DNA from: Olavius sp. associated proteobacterium Delta 1
GTDB taxonomy: Bacteria > Desulfobacterota > Desulfobacteria > Desulfobacterales > JAFDCJ01
Assembly: GCA_902749685.1 (NCBI GenBank)
Contig: CACVKW010000302.1
Coordinates: 1-47,543 of the forward strand
Reading direction: 5' to 3'
Length of the DNA: 47,543 nt
Shown here: in pieces, positions 24,767 through 32,742 of the stretch
How positions within the stretch are numbered: the first letter of the stretch is position 1
How the letters are laid out: the number at the start of each line of letters is the position of its first letter
The notes under the pieces: generated by a model
Told to the model about the DNA's origin: nothing
Databases searched by the model: none
The model's input: the letters and a program-made list of their open reading frames with translations, nothing else
Position numbers and translations under genes: made by a program

Positions 24767-25624
24767 ATGCCATACAGTTATTTTGCAGGATGCAAAATCC
24801 CATATTATCTGCCGGAATATGGCAGCTCAACACTGGCGCTGTTGAACAGATTCGACATCGAGTTGCAGGATCTGGAATTTAACTGCTGCGGTTACCCGGT
24901 GCGCGATATCGATTTTCAATCCTTTCTACTGGCGGGTGCCCGGAATCTGGCCCTTGCCGAACAGAAAAGCACCGATATTGTAACACCCTGTAAATGCTGC
25001 TTCGGTAGCCTGAAATTTGTTGAGTACTATTTAAAACAGCGTGAACCCATCCGGGAGCAGATCAATGCCATGCTTCGACCGGAAGGGTTGCAGTGGGAGG
25101 GGCGTACAGAAGTCAAACATCTATTAACGGTCTTGCATCAGGATGTGGGGGTTGATGCGCTGCGCACAGCCGTCGTCAATTCGCTTGAAGGCCTGAAAAT
25201 TGCCATCCACACCGGCTGTCATGCCTTGCGCCCCGGCAATGTAACGATGTACGACAATCCCTTTGCCCCGGGCATTTTTGATGATCTGGTAGCCGTGACC
25301 GGCGCCGAGAGCGTTTTCTGGTCCATGAGCACGGAATGCTGCGGGAACCCGCAATGGGACAAAAACCAGAAGCTTGCCCTGAAGCAGATGCAAAGAAAAT
25401 TACGGAATGCCAGACAGGCCGGGGCTGATTATGTCTGCACGGCCTGCACCTACTGCCAGATGCAATTTGAGCAAAAGAGTCAGTCTGACCTTATCCCGAT
25501 AGACAATGAACCCTTTATTCCGGCAGTTCTTATATCACAGCTGATCGGATTGAGCATCGGATTGGAAGAAGGGGCACTCGGCCTTAAGGATTATATAGGG
25601 CAGAAGCTTCTGGTGAGCGCGTAG
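24767..25624 (+). CDS. HdrB-like CCG-domain protein (heterodisulfide reductase subunit B family)
   Basis: This cytoplasmic Fe-S protein of 285 aa has two cysteine-rich CCG domains: CKCCFGS and ECCGNPQWD, plus NCCGYP near the N-terminus and CTACTYCQMQFE near the C-terminus. In HdrB these bind a non-cubane cluster that handles disulfide or quinone-linked two-electron chemistry. It is 69 bases downstream of the membrane fusion protein and clearly forms one unit with it (HdrE/HdrC plus HdrB). TmcB-type subunits of sulfate reducers are the closest functional parallel. The actual electron partner is unknown. Confidence 0.92.
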   Translation: MPYSYFAGCKIPYYLPEYGSSTLALLNRFDIELQDLEFNCCGYPVRDIDFQSFLLAGARNLALAEQKSTDIVTPCKCCFGSLKFVEYYLKQREPIREQINAMLRPEGLQWEGRTEVKHLLTVLHQDVGVDALRTAVVNSLEGLKIAIHTGCHALRPGNVTMYDNPFAPGIFDDLVAVTGAESVFWSMSTECCGNPQWDKNQKLALKQMQRKLRNARQAGADYVCTACTYCQMQFEQKSQSDLIPIDNEPFIPAVLISQLIGLSIGLEEGALGLKDYIGQKLLVSA

Positions 25625-25870
25625 TTTCACAAATACAGTAGCCTAAACTTTTAGCTTGCTTCATCAATAGTTTGCCCGCAGGGCTAAGTGTCTCCGTGGA
25701 GCAAAAAATAAATGCTAAAATCCAATTGTAATTCCGAGTGGAGTACTTAGGTTCATACTAATCAATTTATCATGGCTAATCTTAATAACGTATTGTTGCT
25801 TGCGTGACTATATTTGAATCTTTCTGATTAATTTTAAGCTAACTATTAACTAATAAAAGGAGGATAAACA

Positions 25871-26749
25871 ATGCCGGATGTTGATGATTTGAAAGAAGGG
25901 AAACAATACTACACGGATAAACCTCAAAAAGGAGAAGGTTTCTTTTTAAAGGGATCCAATAATCTGGAATGGGGCATGAAAGACAGGCTGGCCCGTATCT
26001 TCAATCCCGTATCGGGTAACACGGTGATGCTGGCCTTTGATCACGGCTACCTCATGGGACCCACCTCCGGACTTGAGCGCATGGATCTGACGATTGTGCC
26101 CCTGATCGAGTACGCCGACTGCATTATGTGTACGCGCGGCGCTCTGCGCACAATTGTACCGCCGACCTGCGGCACGCCCGTCTCATTGCGCTACTCGTCC
26201 GGGACGACCGTTCTGACAGAACTAAATGATGAATGCCTCATGGACATCGAGGAGGCGGTCCGCCTCAATGCGTCCCTGCTGGCAGTCATGGTGGCTGTTG
26301 GCGATCGTTTTGAAGCCACTACGATACGAAACCTGACCCGCACGGTTGACCTTGGAACCCGTTACGGTATTCCAACTTTAGGTGTCACCGCAGTCGGCAA
26401 AGACATGGCACGCGACGCCCGCTATATTTCCATGGCTTCCCGTGTTTGTGCCGAAAACGGTGCGCATGTGGTTAAAACCTATTTCTGCGATGATTTTGAG
26501 AAGGTGACCTCAACATGTCCGGTGCCGATCGTACTCGCCGGGGGGAAAAAACTGCCCGAACTCGATGCATTGACAATGGCCTACAGGGCAATTGATCAAG
26601 GTGCAAACGGCGTGGATATGGGTCGTAACATTTTTCAGGCCGGGAATCCAATCGCTATGATACAGGCGGTTAAAGCCGTTGTTCACGATAGAGAAATTCC
26701 GGAGAAAGCGTTCGATATGTATAACACCTTGAAGGCAGAGCAGAAATAA
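25871..26749 (+). CDS. lsrF: LsrF-family 3-hydroxy-5-phosphonooxypentane-2,4-dione thiolase / DhnA-type aldolase
   Basis: This (beta/alpha)8 class I aldolase-fold enzyme has 292 aa. It matches E. coli LsrF along the full length by eye: an N-terminal DDLKEGKQYYTDKPQK, LEWGMKDRLARIF, VMLAFDHGYLMGPTSGLER, the Schiff-base lysine K202 in VVKTYF, and GGKKLPE and GVDMGRNIFQ. LsrF moves an acetyl group from phospho-AI-2-derived dione to CoA, giving dihydroxyacetone phosphate and acetyl-CoA. No other lsr gene is in the window, so the substrate may be another phosphorylated diketone. AAAGGAGG precedes the ATG. A strong terminator follows, so the gene ends its transcription unit. Confidence 0.9.
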   Translation: MPDVDDLKEGKQYYTDKPQKGEGFFLKGSNNLEWGMKDRLARIFNPVSGNTVMLAFDHGYLMGPTSGLERMDLTIVPLIEYADCIMCTRGALRTIVPPTCGTPVSLRYSSGTTVLTELNDECLMDIEEAVRLNASLLAVMVAVGDRFEATTIRNLTRTVDLGTRYGIPTLGVTAVGKDMARDARYISMASRVCAENGAHVVKTYFCDDFEKVTSTCPVPIVLAGGKKLPELDALTMAYRAIDQGANGVDMGRNIFQAGNPIAMIQAVKAVVHDREIPEKAFDMYNTLKAEQK

Positions 26750-26824
26750 AAAGCGAGGTTTCGCTTTGCGCAGCACATGTTCATGGTTCAAACCCCGTGA
26801 GAAGATTAAGCATCTAAATGAGAA

Positions 26825-26875
26825 GGGCATGCTGGCTTCGTGCGTTTACAGCATGCCCGTTTATTTTATTTAAAA
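26825..26875 (+). terminator. Rho-independent terminator after the lsrF-like gene
   Basis: A perfect 10-bp stem GGGCATGCTG / CAGCATGCCC (26825-26834 with 26849-26858) with a 14-base loop is followed by GTTTATTTTATTT. It lies 76 bases after the lsrF-like stop. Confidence 0.88.
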
Positions 26876-26887
26876 TAAAAAATTATT

Positions 26888-26979
26888 AGAGCGTTTGAGT
26901 CAATCCATATACTTTATTGAAAATCCAAAGAAGATTGGCAAAACAACCGATATCGTAGAGTTAATCTCACAAACGCTCT
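26888..26979. repeat. 92-bp element with 10-bp terminal inverted repeats, copy B
   Basis: The ends AGAGCGTTTG (26888-26897) and CAAACGCTCT (26970-26979) are perfect inverted repeats. The element resembles copy A at 5132-5220. It directly abuts the ribosome site (GGAGG) of the next gene, so it forms that gene's leader and may affect its expression. Confidence 0.6.
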
Positions 26980-26992
26980 GTGGAGGATATCT

Positions 26993-28024
26993 ATGAAAGC
27001 AATTGGATTTTATCAATTTTTACCGGTGGAAAACCCGGAAAGTATGGTGGAAGTTGAAATACCTGATCCTGAACCCGGTGCCAGAGATTTGCTCGTGCGA
27101 GTCAAAGCGGTCTCCGTTAATCCGGTAGATGTAAAAGTCCGTTCACGGCTGAAAACCGTTGAAAAGGAGCCGAAAATTATTGGCTGGGATGTAGCCGGGG
27201 TGGTCGAAAGTCTCGGCAGTGAGGTTTCGCTGTTCAAAGCCGGTGATGAAGTCTATTACGCCGGCGATATTACCCGGCCGGGCTGCAACAGTCAATACCA
27301 TCTGGTGGACGAACGCATCGTCGGACGCAAACCTTCGTCACTCTCGTTTGAGCAGGCGGCTGCAATGCCGTTGACGACCATCACCGCCTGGGAAGCCCTC
27401 TTTGACAGGCTGGGTGTTGAAAAAAGCGCTCCAGGACAACTGGAACAACCTTCGGTTCTGATCATCGGGGGTGCGGGAGGGGTCGGTTCGATTGCCATCC
27501 AGCTGGCGAAAAAGGTGGCCGGCTGCAAGGTCGTCGCCACGGCCTCCAGGGATGAATCGGCTGAGTGGTGCCGTAAGCTCGGTGCCGATGAAATCATCGA
27601 TCATCATAAAGCCTTTGCCGAAGAGTTTAAACGGATCGGAGCCGATGAGATGGATTACATTCTCTGCTTCAACAGCACCGAGAGACACATCCAGAACATG
27701 GCCGATGTCATCAAACCCCAGGGCAAGATCTGCACGATCGTGGAAACTAAAGATAACAAACCTTTAAACATCAATGTATTCCAGGGCAAAAGTGTGGGCT
27801 TTATGTGGGAATTGATGTTTACGAGATCGATGTTCAAAACCCCGGACATGCAGGCCCAGCACGACCTGCTTAACGAAGCCGGTCGATTGCTTGACGGGGG
27901 TCTTCTCAGGACAACCATGACTGAAAACTATGGGCCGTTAACGGCGGAAAATCTGCGCAAAGCCCATGGCAAAATCGAATCCGGCAGTATGATCGGCAAA
28001 CTGGTTTTGGGAGCAATGCCATAG
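26993..28024 (+). CDS. Zinc-type alcohol dehydrogenase-like NADPH:quinone oxidoreductase (MDR superfamily)
   Basis: This 343-aa medium-chain reductase has the GroES-like half (VSVNPVDVKVRSR, GWDVAGVVES, GDEVYYAGD) and a Rossmann half with GGAGGVGSIAIQLAKK. The structural- and catalytic-zinc Cys/His set of true alcohol dehydrogenases is not evident. It therefore fits the zinc-binding ADH-like / quinone reductase subgroup acting on enones, quinones or small carbonyls. It starts at ATG 26993 with GGAGG. Its leader is the 92-bp inverted-repeat element. It may be a detoxification gene rather than part of the flanking pathways. Confidence 0.88.
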   Translation: MKAIGFYQFLPVENPESMVEVEIPDPEPGARDLLVRVKAVSVNPVDVKVRSRLKTVEKEPKIIGWDVAGVVESLGSEVSLFKAGDEVYYAGDITRPGCNSQYHLVDERIVGRKPSSLSFEQAAAMPLTTITAWEALFDRLGVEKSAPGQLEQPSVLIIGGAGGVGSIAIQLAKKVAGCKVVATASRDESAEWCRKLGADEIIDHHKAFAEEFKRIGADEMDYILCFNSTERHIQNMADVIKPQGKICTIVETKDNKPLNINVFQGKSVGFMWELMFTRSMFKTPDMQAQHDLLNEAGRLLDGGLLRTTMTENYGPLTAENLRKAHGKIESGSMIGKLVLGAMP

Positions 28025-28046
28025 CCTTTTTAAACAGCGAACCGCA

Positions 28047-28162
28047 GAATATCGAATATCGAACCGCAGAATGTCGAAGGGTGGAATCGCTTCGCTCAGG
28101 CTTTTTTATAGAATAGACGAAATTCATCACTTCGACATTCGATATTCAGGATTCGATATTCG
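28047..28162. repeat. Inverted repeat of GAATATCGAATATCGAAC-type sequence
   Basis: Arms at 28047-28079 and 28130-28162 consist of ATATCGAA / TTCGATAT units and GAATGTCGAAG / CTTCGACATTC. This is a large intergenic hairpin typical of dispersed non-coding repeats. Confidence 0.6.
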
Positions 28163-28332
28163 CTTTTAGAATTGAATGATCCCCAACAAGGATAAAGTTT
28201 GTTGTTCGATTAAACTGTCGGCTTCGACTAGCAGTGAGCTGACACCTGACACCTGAAACCGCAAAAAAAAAATGGGATTCCGGCACATAGGTCATTAACT
28301 GCCCTATGCCGCCGCCAAAAACCTTAACTGAT

Positions 28333-29472
28333 ATGAAAACATACACCGTCGGCATTCTCGGATTTGGATTTATCGGTAAGGTGCATGCGTACGCGCACCA
28401 GGTGATTCCGTATTATTATCCGCAGTCGAGCTTTCGGACTCGCATAACCCATATCGGAACCTCCAGTATGGAAACTGCCCGAAAGGGTTGTGAGCAGATT
28501 CGGGCGGATGTGGCGGTTACGGATTATCGGGAAATTACTGAAAACCCGGATATCGACATTGTCCATATCTGCACGCCGAACCATCGGCACCGGGATATGC
28601 TGCTTTCGGCTATAAAGAACAATAAGCATATCTACTGTGACAAGCCTTTAACGGCAACTGCCGCTGAAACGACCCAGATTAAAGAAGCCCTGACCGGCTA
28701 TACGGCAACCGCCCAGATGACCTTTCAATGCCGGTTTTTTCCCGCAACCTTGCGGGCTATGCAACTGGTCCAGGGAGGATTTCTCGGCGATGTCCATGAA
28801 TTCAGGGCCGCCTATCTTCACTCGGGCAGTGCCACCCCTGAAACGCCTCTTAAGTGGAAGCTCTCCGCCAAATATGGCGGCGGAGTAATTGCGGATTTAG
28901 GGGCTCATGTATTTGACCTGATTCAAGCGCTTCTGGGGGACTATGATCGGCTGATTGCCGCCAGCCGGATCGCCTATCCAGAACGTCCGGCAGCTGACGA
29001 TCCGGACCGCATGGAGAAAGTTGACGCAGAAGACAGTGTCAGCATCATTGCTCAGATGAAAAGCGGCGCCTCCGGTGTGATGGAAGCCAGCAAAACAGCA
29101 GCCGGCACGGAGGACGAATTACGATTCGAGCTACATGGGTCGAGTGGGGCCATCCGCTTTAACAGTATGCAGCCCCACCATTTGCAGGTATATGACGCCG
29201 GGATTTCAGATAAGCCTTTAGGCGGTATGAAAGGCTGGACGGTTGTTGATTGCGGGCAACGCTATCTCGAATCGAATTTTCCGGGCCCCAAGTTTTCCCT
29301 CGGGTGGATACGGGCGCATGTGGCCAGCCTGTTCAATTTTCTAGATAATGTCTTTAAAGGGGCCGCCGGAGAGCCGGGTTTTGATCAGGGAATTTACATT
29401 CAGCACGTCATTGAACGCGTTCGGGAATCAGCCAGGCTGAGTGAATGGGTTCACATAAAGGTTGAACCCTGA
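28333..29472 (+). CDS. Gfo/Idh/MocA-family oxidoreductase
   Basis: This NAD(P)-dependent sugar/inositol-type dehydrogenase has ~379 aa. The Rossmann motif GILGFGFIGKVHAYA is followed by CTPNHRH, the family motif YCDKPL with the catalytic-region lysine, and GGVIADLGAHVFDL in the alpha/beta C-terminal domain. The frame begins earlier (28306), but ATG 28333 places the Rossmann strand at the usual distance from the N-terminus. A GntR/UTRA regulator follows on the same strand. The substrate is unknown; family members oxidise sugars, cyclitols or their phosphates. Confidence 0.9.
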   Translation: MKTYTVGILGFGFIGKVHAYAHQVIPYYYPQSSFRTRITHIGTSSMETARKGCEQIRADVAVTDYREITENPDIDIVHICTPNHRHRDMLLSAIKNNKHIYCDKPLTATAAETTQIKEALTGYTATAQMTFQCRFFPATLRAMQLVQGGFLGDVHEFRAAYLHSGSATPETPLKWKLSAKYGGGVIADLGAHVFDLIQALLGDYDRLIAASRIAYPERPAADDPDRMEKVDAEDSVSIIAQMKSGASGVMEASKTAAGTEDELRFELHGSSGAIRFNSMQPHHLQVYDAGISDKPLGGMKGWTVVDCGQRYLESNFPGPKFSLGWIRAHVASLFNFLDNVFKGAAGEPGFDQGIYIQHVIERVRESARLSEWVHIKVEP

Positions 29473-29538
29473 ACCAAGAATCATGAAGCGATCCGTTCGG
29501 TTTTACGAAAGCTACAATTGAACGAGATTTCGTCAGAT

Positions 29539-30294
29539 ATGAACATGCAGGAATCAAATACAGATACTATCATCAGTCGGGATATTGATATCCCCTTATG
29601 GCTGCAATTGAAATCCATACTCCAGGGTCGGATCCAAAGCGGAGAGCTTTTACCGGATTCTAAGTTACATTCAGAGCATGAACTGTGCCGGATGTACGGC
29701 ATCTCGCGGACTGTCGTACGGGAGGCACTGAATGAACTGGTGCATGATCGATTTATCTATCGCATCCAGGGAAAAGGAACATTTATATCCGGACGAAAAG
29801 AAGAACAGGATTTTGCCGGCTCCAATATCGGCTTTTCAGGTGAAATGATCGGCAAGGGCCGGGACGTTATGACAAAAATCCTCAAGCAGACCCTGGCAAA
29901 ACCAAGCGCCCGGGAAAAGAGGATGCTTCGATTAGATGACCATCAACCGGTCGTTAAAATTCGTCGCTTAATGATTATTGACGATCAGGTTCGGATGCTG
30001 GTTGATATGTCTTTTCCGGCAAATCACGTCAGTGGTTTTGAAAATGTTAATCTCAGGAATCGATCCATCTATGATGTTTTAAAAAGGAGCTACGGACTGG
30101 TGCCTTCTTGGTCCGAACGATGGATTGAGGCCATCCTGCCAACGAAAAAACAAGCTGCTTTTCTGAAGGTACCCGATGGAACCCCGCTTTTAGGCATTGA
30201 GTCCTGCGCCTATCTGTCCGACGGGCGAGCCTTCGAATATTACTACGGCCTTCATCGCAGTGACGTCAGTCGACTGCACTTCACATTCCGCTGA
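29539..30294 (+). CDS. GntR-family transcriptional regulator (HutC/UTRA type)
   Basis: Residues ~10-80 form the winged helix: LWLQLKSILQGRIQSGEL, HSEHELCRMYGISRTVVREALNELVHD. Residues ~95-250 form the UTRA ligand domain (VVKIRRLMIIDDQVRMLVDMSF, LLGIESCAYLSDGRAFEYYYG). The frame opens at TTG 29518; ATG 29539 is the first conventional start and fits the family. It probably controls the preceding Gfo/Idh/MocA gene or nearby catabolic genes. The CTTGTAATTACAAG palindrome at 22660 is a GntR-like site, but a link is speculative. Confidence 0.92.
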   Translation: MNMQESNTDTIISRDIDIPLWLQLKSILQGRIQSGELLPDSKLHSEHELCRMYGISRTVVREALNELVHDRFIYRIQGKGTFISGRKEEQDFAGSNIGFSGEMIGKGRDVMTKILKQTLAKPSAREKRMLRLDDHQPVVKIRRLMIIDDQVRMLVDMSFPANHVSGFENVNLRNRSIYDVLKRSYGLVPSWSERWIEAILPTKKQAAFLKVPDGTPLLGIESCAYLSDGRAFEYYYGLHRSDVSRLHFTFR

Positions 30295-30504
30295 TTTCTC
30301 CGCCTTGAAACTCACAACTTTCTGGATTTTAAATGTTAATCTGTAGATTGAAGTGTGTTGCGACATCGAAGGAGCGGCGGATAAATCGACGTCCAAAATG
30401 TGAAGTTGTTTTTGAGTGAGCCTTTTGCCCCATCGCTTTTTTTATAGACAAAGCATAGCGATTCCTTCCTTCGTAATTCTGCGGTTCGCTTTTCAACTTC
30501 TAAG

Positions 30505-31269
30505 CTATATAACGAGCTTGACCCCTTTAGCTTCAATTTCGTGTCTGATTTCTGCAGGGAGTCCCTTATCAGTAAAGATTGTGAACGAGGGGGTTAAGGG
30601 CGAGATCTGAAACGTGCACAGTTTATAAAATTTACTGCTGTCGACCAGCACATTTATATGCTGGCTGCGCCGAAACAATTCCGGAAATAAATCATTTATG
30701 AAGTGTATCTGGGTCATCAGACCATTGTCCACTGAAATAGCCCCGACAGAGATAAAGATTTGATTCAAATTGATTCGCTGAATGGAATCCAGCACCCACC
30801 GCCCGTACATGGCTTTAAACTCACTTTCAACCGCTCCGCCTGTGCTGATTACCTGAATTCCCTGGACGCCGCCGAGTTCAATGGGAATTTGAAGCGAATT
30901 GGTCAAAACGAGCAGGCTCTTGTAGGAGCGTTGTTTGATCTCTCTTGCAAGGTAGGTGGTGGTGGTCGAATGGTCCAGGTAGATGGATGTGTCGTCTTGA
31001 ATATAATCAAGCGCTTTTTTGGCGATTGCTTTTTTTTCGCGGGATTGATTTTGCAGCCGTTTGTCAAAGTGGGTTGTAAATTGAATGCCGTTTACCAGGA
31101 CGGCGCCGCCCACCACCTTTTTTACCAGTCCCTGTTTTTCGAGATCTTCCAGGTCGCGGTGCAGCGTCGAAATGGAGACATTGAATAATTTGGCGTCTTC
31201 ATTGATGCTTAGACGGCCGGTTTTACGCAGCCGGCCCAGAATTTTTTCTTTTCTCTCAAACGGAAACAT
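30505..31269 (-). CDS. DeoR-family transcriptional regulator
   Basis: This repressor of ~254 aa has an N-terminal HTH (KILGRLRKTGRLSINEDAKL, VSISTLHRDLEDLEKQGLV) and a C-terminal sugar-phosphate sensor domain (SIYLDHSTTTTYLARE, LVLTNSLQIP, STGGAVESEF, ISVGAISVDNGLM, VLVDSSKF). The open frame extends to 31341, but ATG 31269 (MFPFERKEKIL) is the family-typical start and leaves the upstream direct repeats outside the coding region. It is divergent from the creatininase-GlcD-GlcF operon and is its likely regulator, probably sensing a phosphorylated sugar intermediate. Confidence 0.93.
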   Translation of the reverse strand: MFPFERKEKILGRLRKTGRLSINEDAKLFNVSISTLHRDLEDLEKQGLVKKVVGGAVLVNGIQFTTHFDKRLQNQSREKKAIAKKALDYIQDDTSIYLDHSTTTTYLAREIKQRSYKSLLVLTNSLQIPIELGGVQGIQVISTGGAVESEFKAMYGRWVLDSIQRINLNQIFISVGAISVDNGLMTQIHFINDLFPELFRRSQHINVLVDSSKFYKLCTFQISPLTPSFTIFTDKGLPAEIRHEIEAKGVKLVI

Positions 31270-31308
31270 CCTGATAAGAATCCTGCATATTGATAACAAT
31301 TGGGAAAC

Positions 31309-31345
31309 TATGAAAAAATATGAAAAATCATAATCGATCATAATC
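31309..31345. promoter_or_regulatory. Candidate DeoR operators: two pairs of 10-bp-phased direct repeats
   Basis: TATGAAAAA occurs at 31309-31317 and 31319-31327, and ATCATAATC at 31327-31335 and 31337-31345. Each pair has a 10-base period, one helical turn. They lie 40-76 bases upstream of the DeoR-family start, in the divergent intergenic region. DeoR proteins commonly bind direct repeats. The rest of 31346-31620 is A/T-rich; TTGACG near 31461 could be a -35 element of the creatininase operon. Confidence 0.5.
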
Positions 31346-31620
31346 TCTCTTTTGTAAAGCTTTTTTTTGGAATAAACTTATTTTATATTCCATTTCAATA
31401 AATATTTTGCGATAACTTAACAAAAGTTACAAAAATTTGAGATAAAGTGGAATTTTTTTCTTGACGACTGGGGGGCACTTACTCTAAGTTCATTGCCGGA
31501 ACCAAATCTTCAGCAATCAATTGCCAAGTCCAACATAAGTTCATTCTTAACTTTAAAAATTATCGACAAACGACCGATTGAGCGTTCACCGTTCAGTCAT
31601 GGCCGGAAAAGGAGGACGAA

Positions 31621-32481
31621 ATGCAGACAGATTACGAATACAACATGGGTAATTTAACCTACACCGATATCCAGGAGTATCTGAAGGAAAAAGATATCGT
31701 CATGGTGCCCATTGCCAGCCTGGAACAGCACTCTTATCATTGCCCGCTGTTTACCGACATGATTACCGCCCGGGAAGTCGTGTACCGGGCTGCCAAGCAG
31801 GCCGAGGTGCTGTATACACCGGAGTCATGGATCGGCTACAGTCCGCATCATATGGGCCCTCCGGGATTGGGACTGGGTACGATTACGGTGCGGGCGGAGA
31901 CATTTCGAAATCTTTATTATGATGTGGCCCGCTCATTGATCCATCACGGATTCAACAAGATCGTATTTGTTACCGGTCATGCGTCCAATATGAAGATAAT
32001 CGATCCCCTGCTGCGGCAGATTAAATACGATACCGGCGCTCTGGTGTGCGTCTACAAACCATATGCGGAAAACTATTTCGGCATGATCGCCGATCTTTTG
32101 GAAGGCCCACCGGAAGAAACACCCGGCTGGCATGCCGGCGAGCTGGAAACGGCCAATGTGCTGGCCCACGATGAAAGACTGGTACGGATGGATCGGGCCG
32201 TCAAAAGTGAAAGAACCAAAACCCCGCCGTATTTGCCCGAATCCTTCATGAAAAAGGACGGTACCCCCAGCGTTGAATTTGAAGGCTGGAACTATTTTGT
32301 ATTTCCCATGGAGCACCGGGAGTTTTCCGATACCGGTCTGATTGGCAATCCACTGCGGGGCACCAAGGAAAAAGGTGAAGAGGCTTTCAAACGCTTTGGA
32401 GAGCACCTGGCGCGGGCGCTCGGAGAACTCGAAAAAGTTAAAATCGAAGTCACCAACAGAGAATGGAAAGACAGGGTTTAA
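31621..32481 (+). CDS. Creatininase-family (creatinine amidohydrolase / MftE-like) metal hydrolase
   Basis: This 286-aa protein has the creatininase-family metal sites: LEQHSYHCPLFTD (Glu, His and Asp ligands), VTGHASN in place of the common GHGGN, and WHAGELETA (the HAGE(x)E(T) motif). The family includes amidohydrolases that open ring amides or lactone-like substrates. AAAGGAGG precedes the ATG. It is first in an operon with an FAD oxidase and an Fe-S protein under a DeoR-type regulator. That setting favours a role in carbon-source catabolism, for example ring-opening of an oxidised sugar or cyclitol, over creatinine degradation. This is inference. Confidence 0.88.
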   Translation: MQTDYEYNMGNLTYTDIQEYLKEKDIVMVPIASLEQHSYHCPLFTDMITAREVVYRAAKQAEVLYTPESWIGYSPHHMGPPGLGLGTITVRAETFRNLYYDVARSLIHHGFNKIVFVTGHASNMKIIDPLLRQIKYDTGALVCVYKPYAENYFGMIADLLEGPPEETPGWHAGELETANVLAHDERLVRMDRAVKSERTKTPPYLPESFMKKDGTPSVEFEGWNYFVFPMEHREFSDTGLIGNPLRGTKEKGEEAFKRFGEHLARALGELEKVKIEVTNREWKDRV

Positions 32482-32742
32482 CTGATTCTACTTTTTGCAT
32501 CATCAGAGCTAAAGATTCTATTCGAATTTCAAAAGGGTGTAACTATAACTGAGAAAATGATCTAAAATTTTGGTATTCTGTCGTTTTTATAAGAATAGAT
32601 AGAGCGTATCCTTAATTTTAGGCATTTTAGGCAATTTAGGTCACTTTAGGTATTAGTAAAATTACTATATCAGCTTGATATAATAAGTATCTGAAGCAAA
32701 GATAAATATGACAAAGTAGAACTGATTGAGAAAGGCGTGAGG

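Noticed and set aside
28047..28162. Large hairpin as a transcription terminator for the quinone-reductase gene
   Set aside because: Arms consist of simple ATATCGAA units with no T-run directly after the stem; it looks like a dispersed intergenic repeat.
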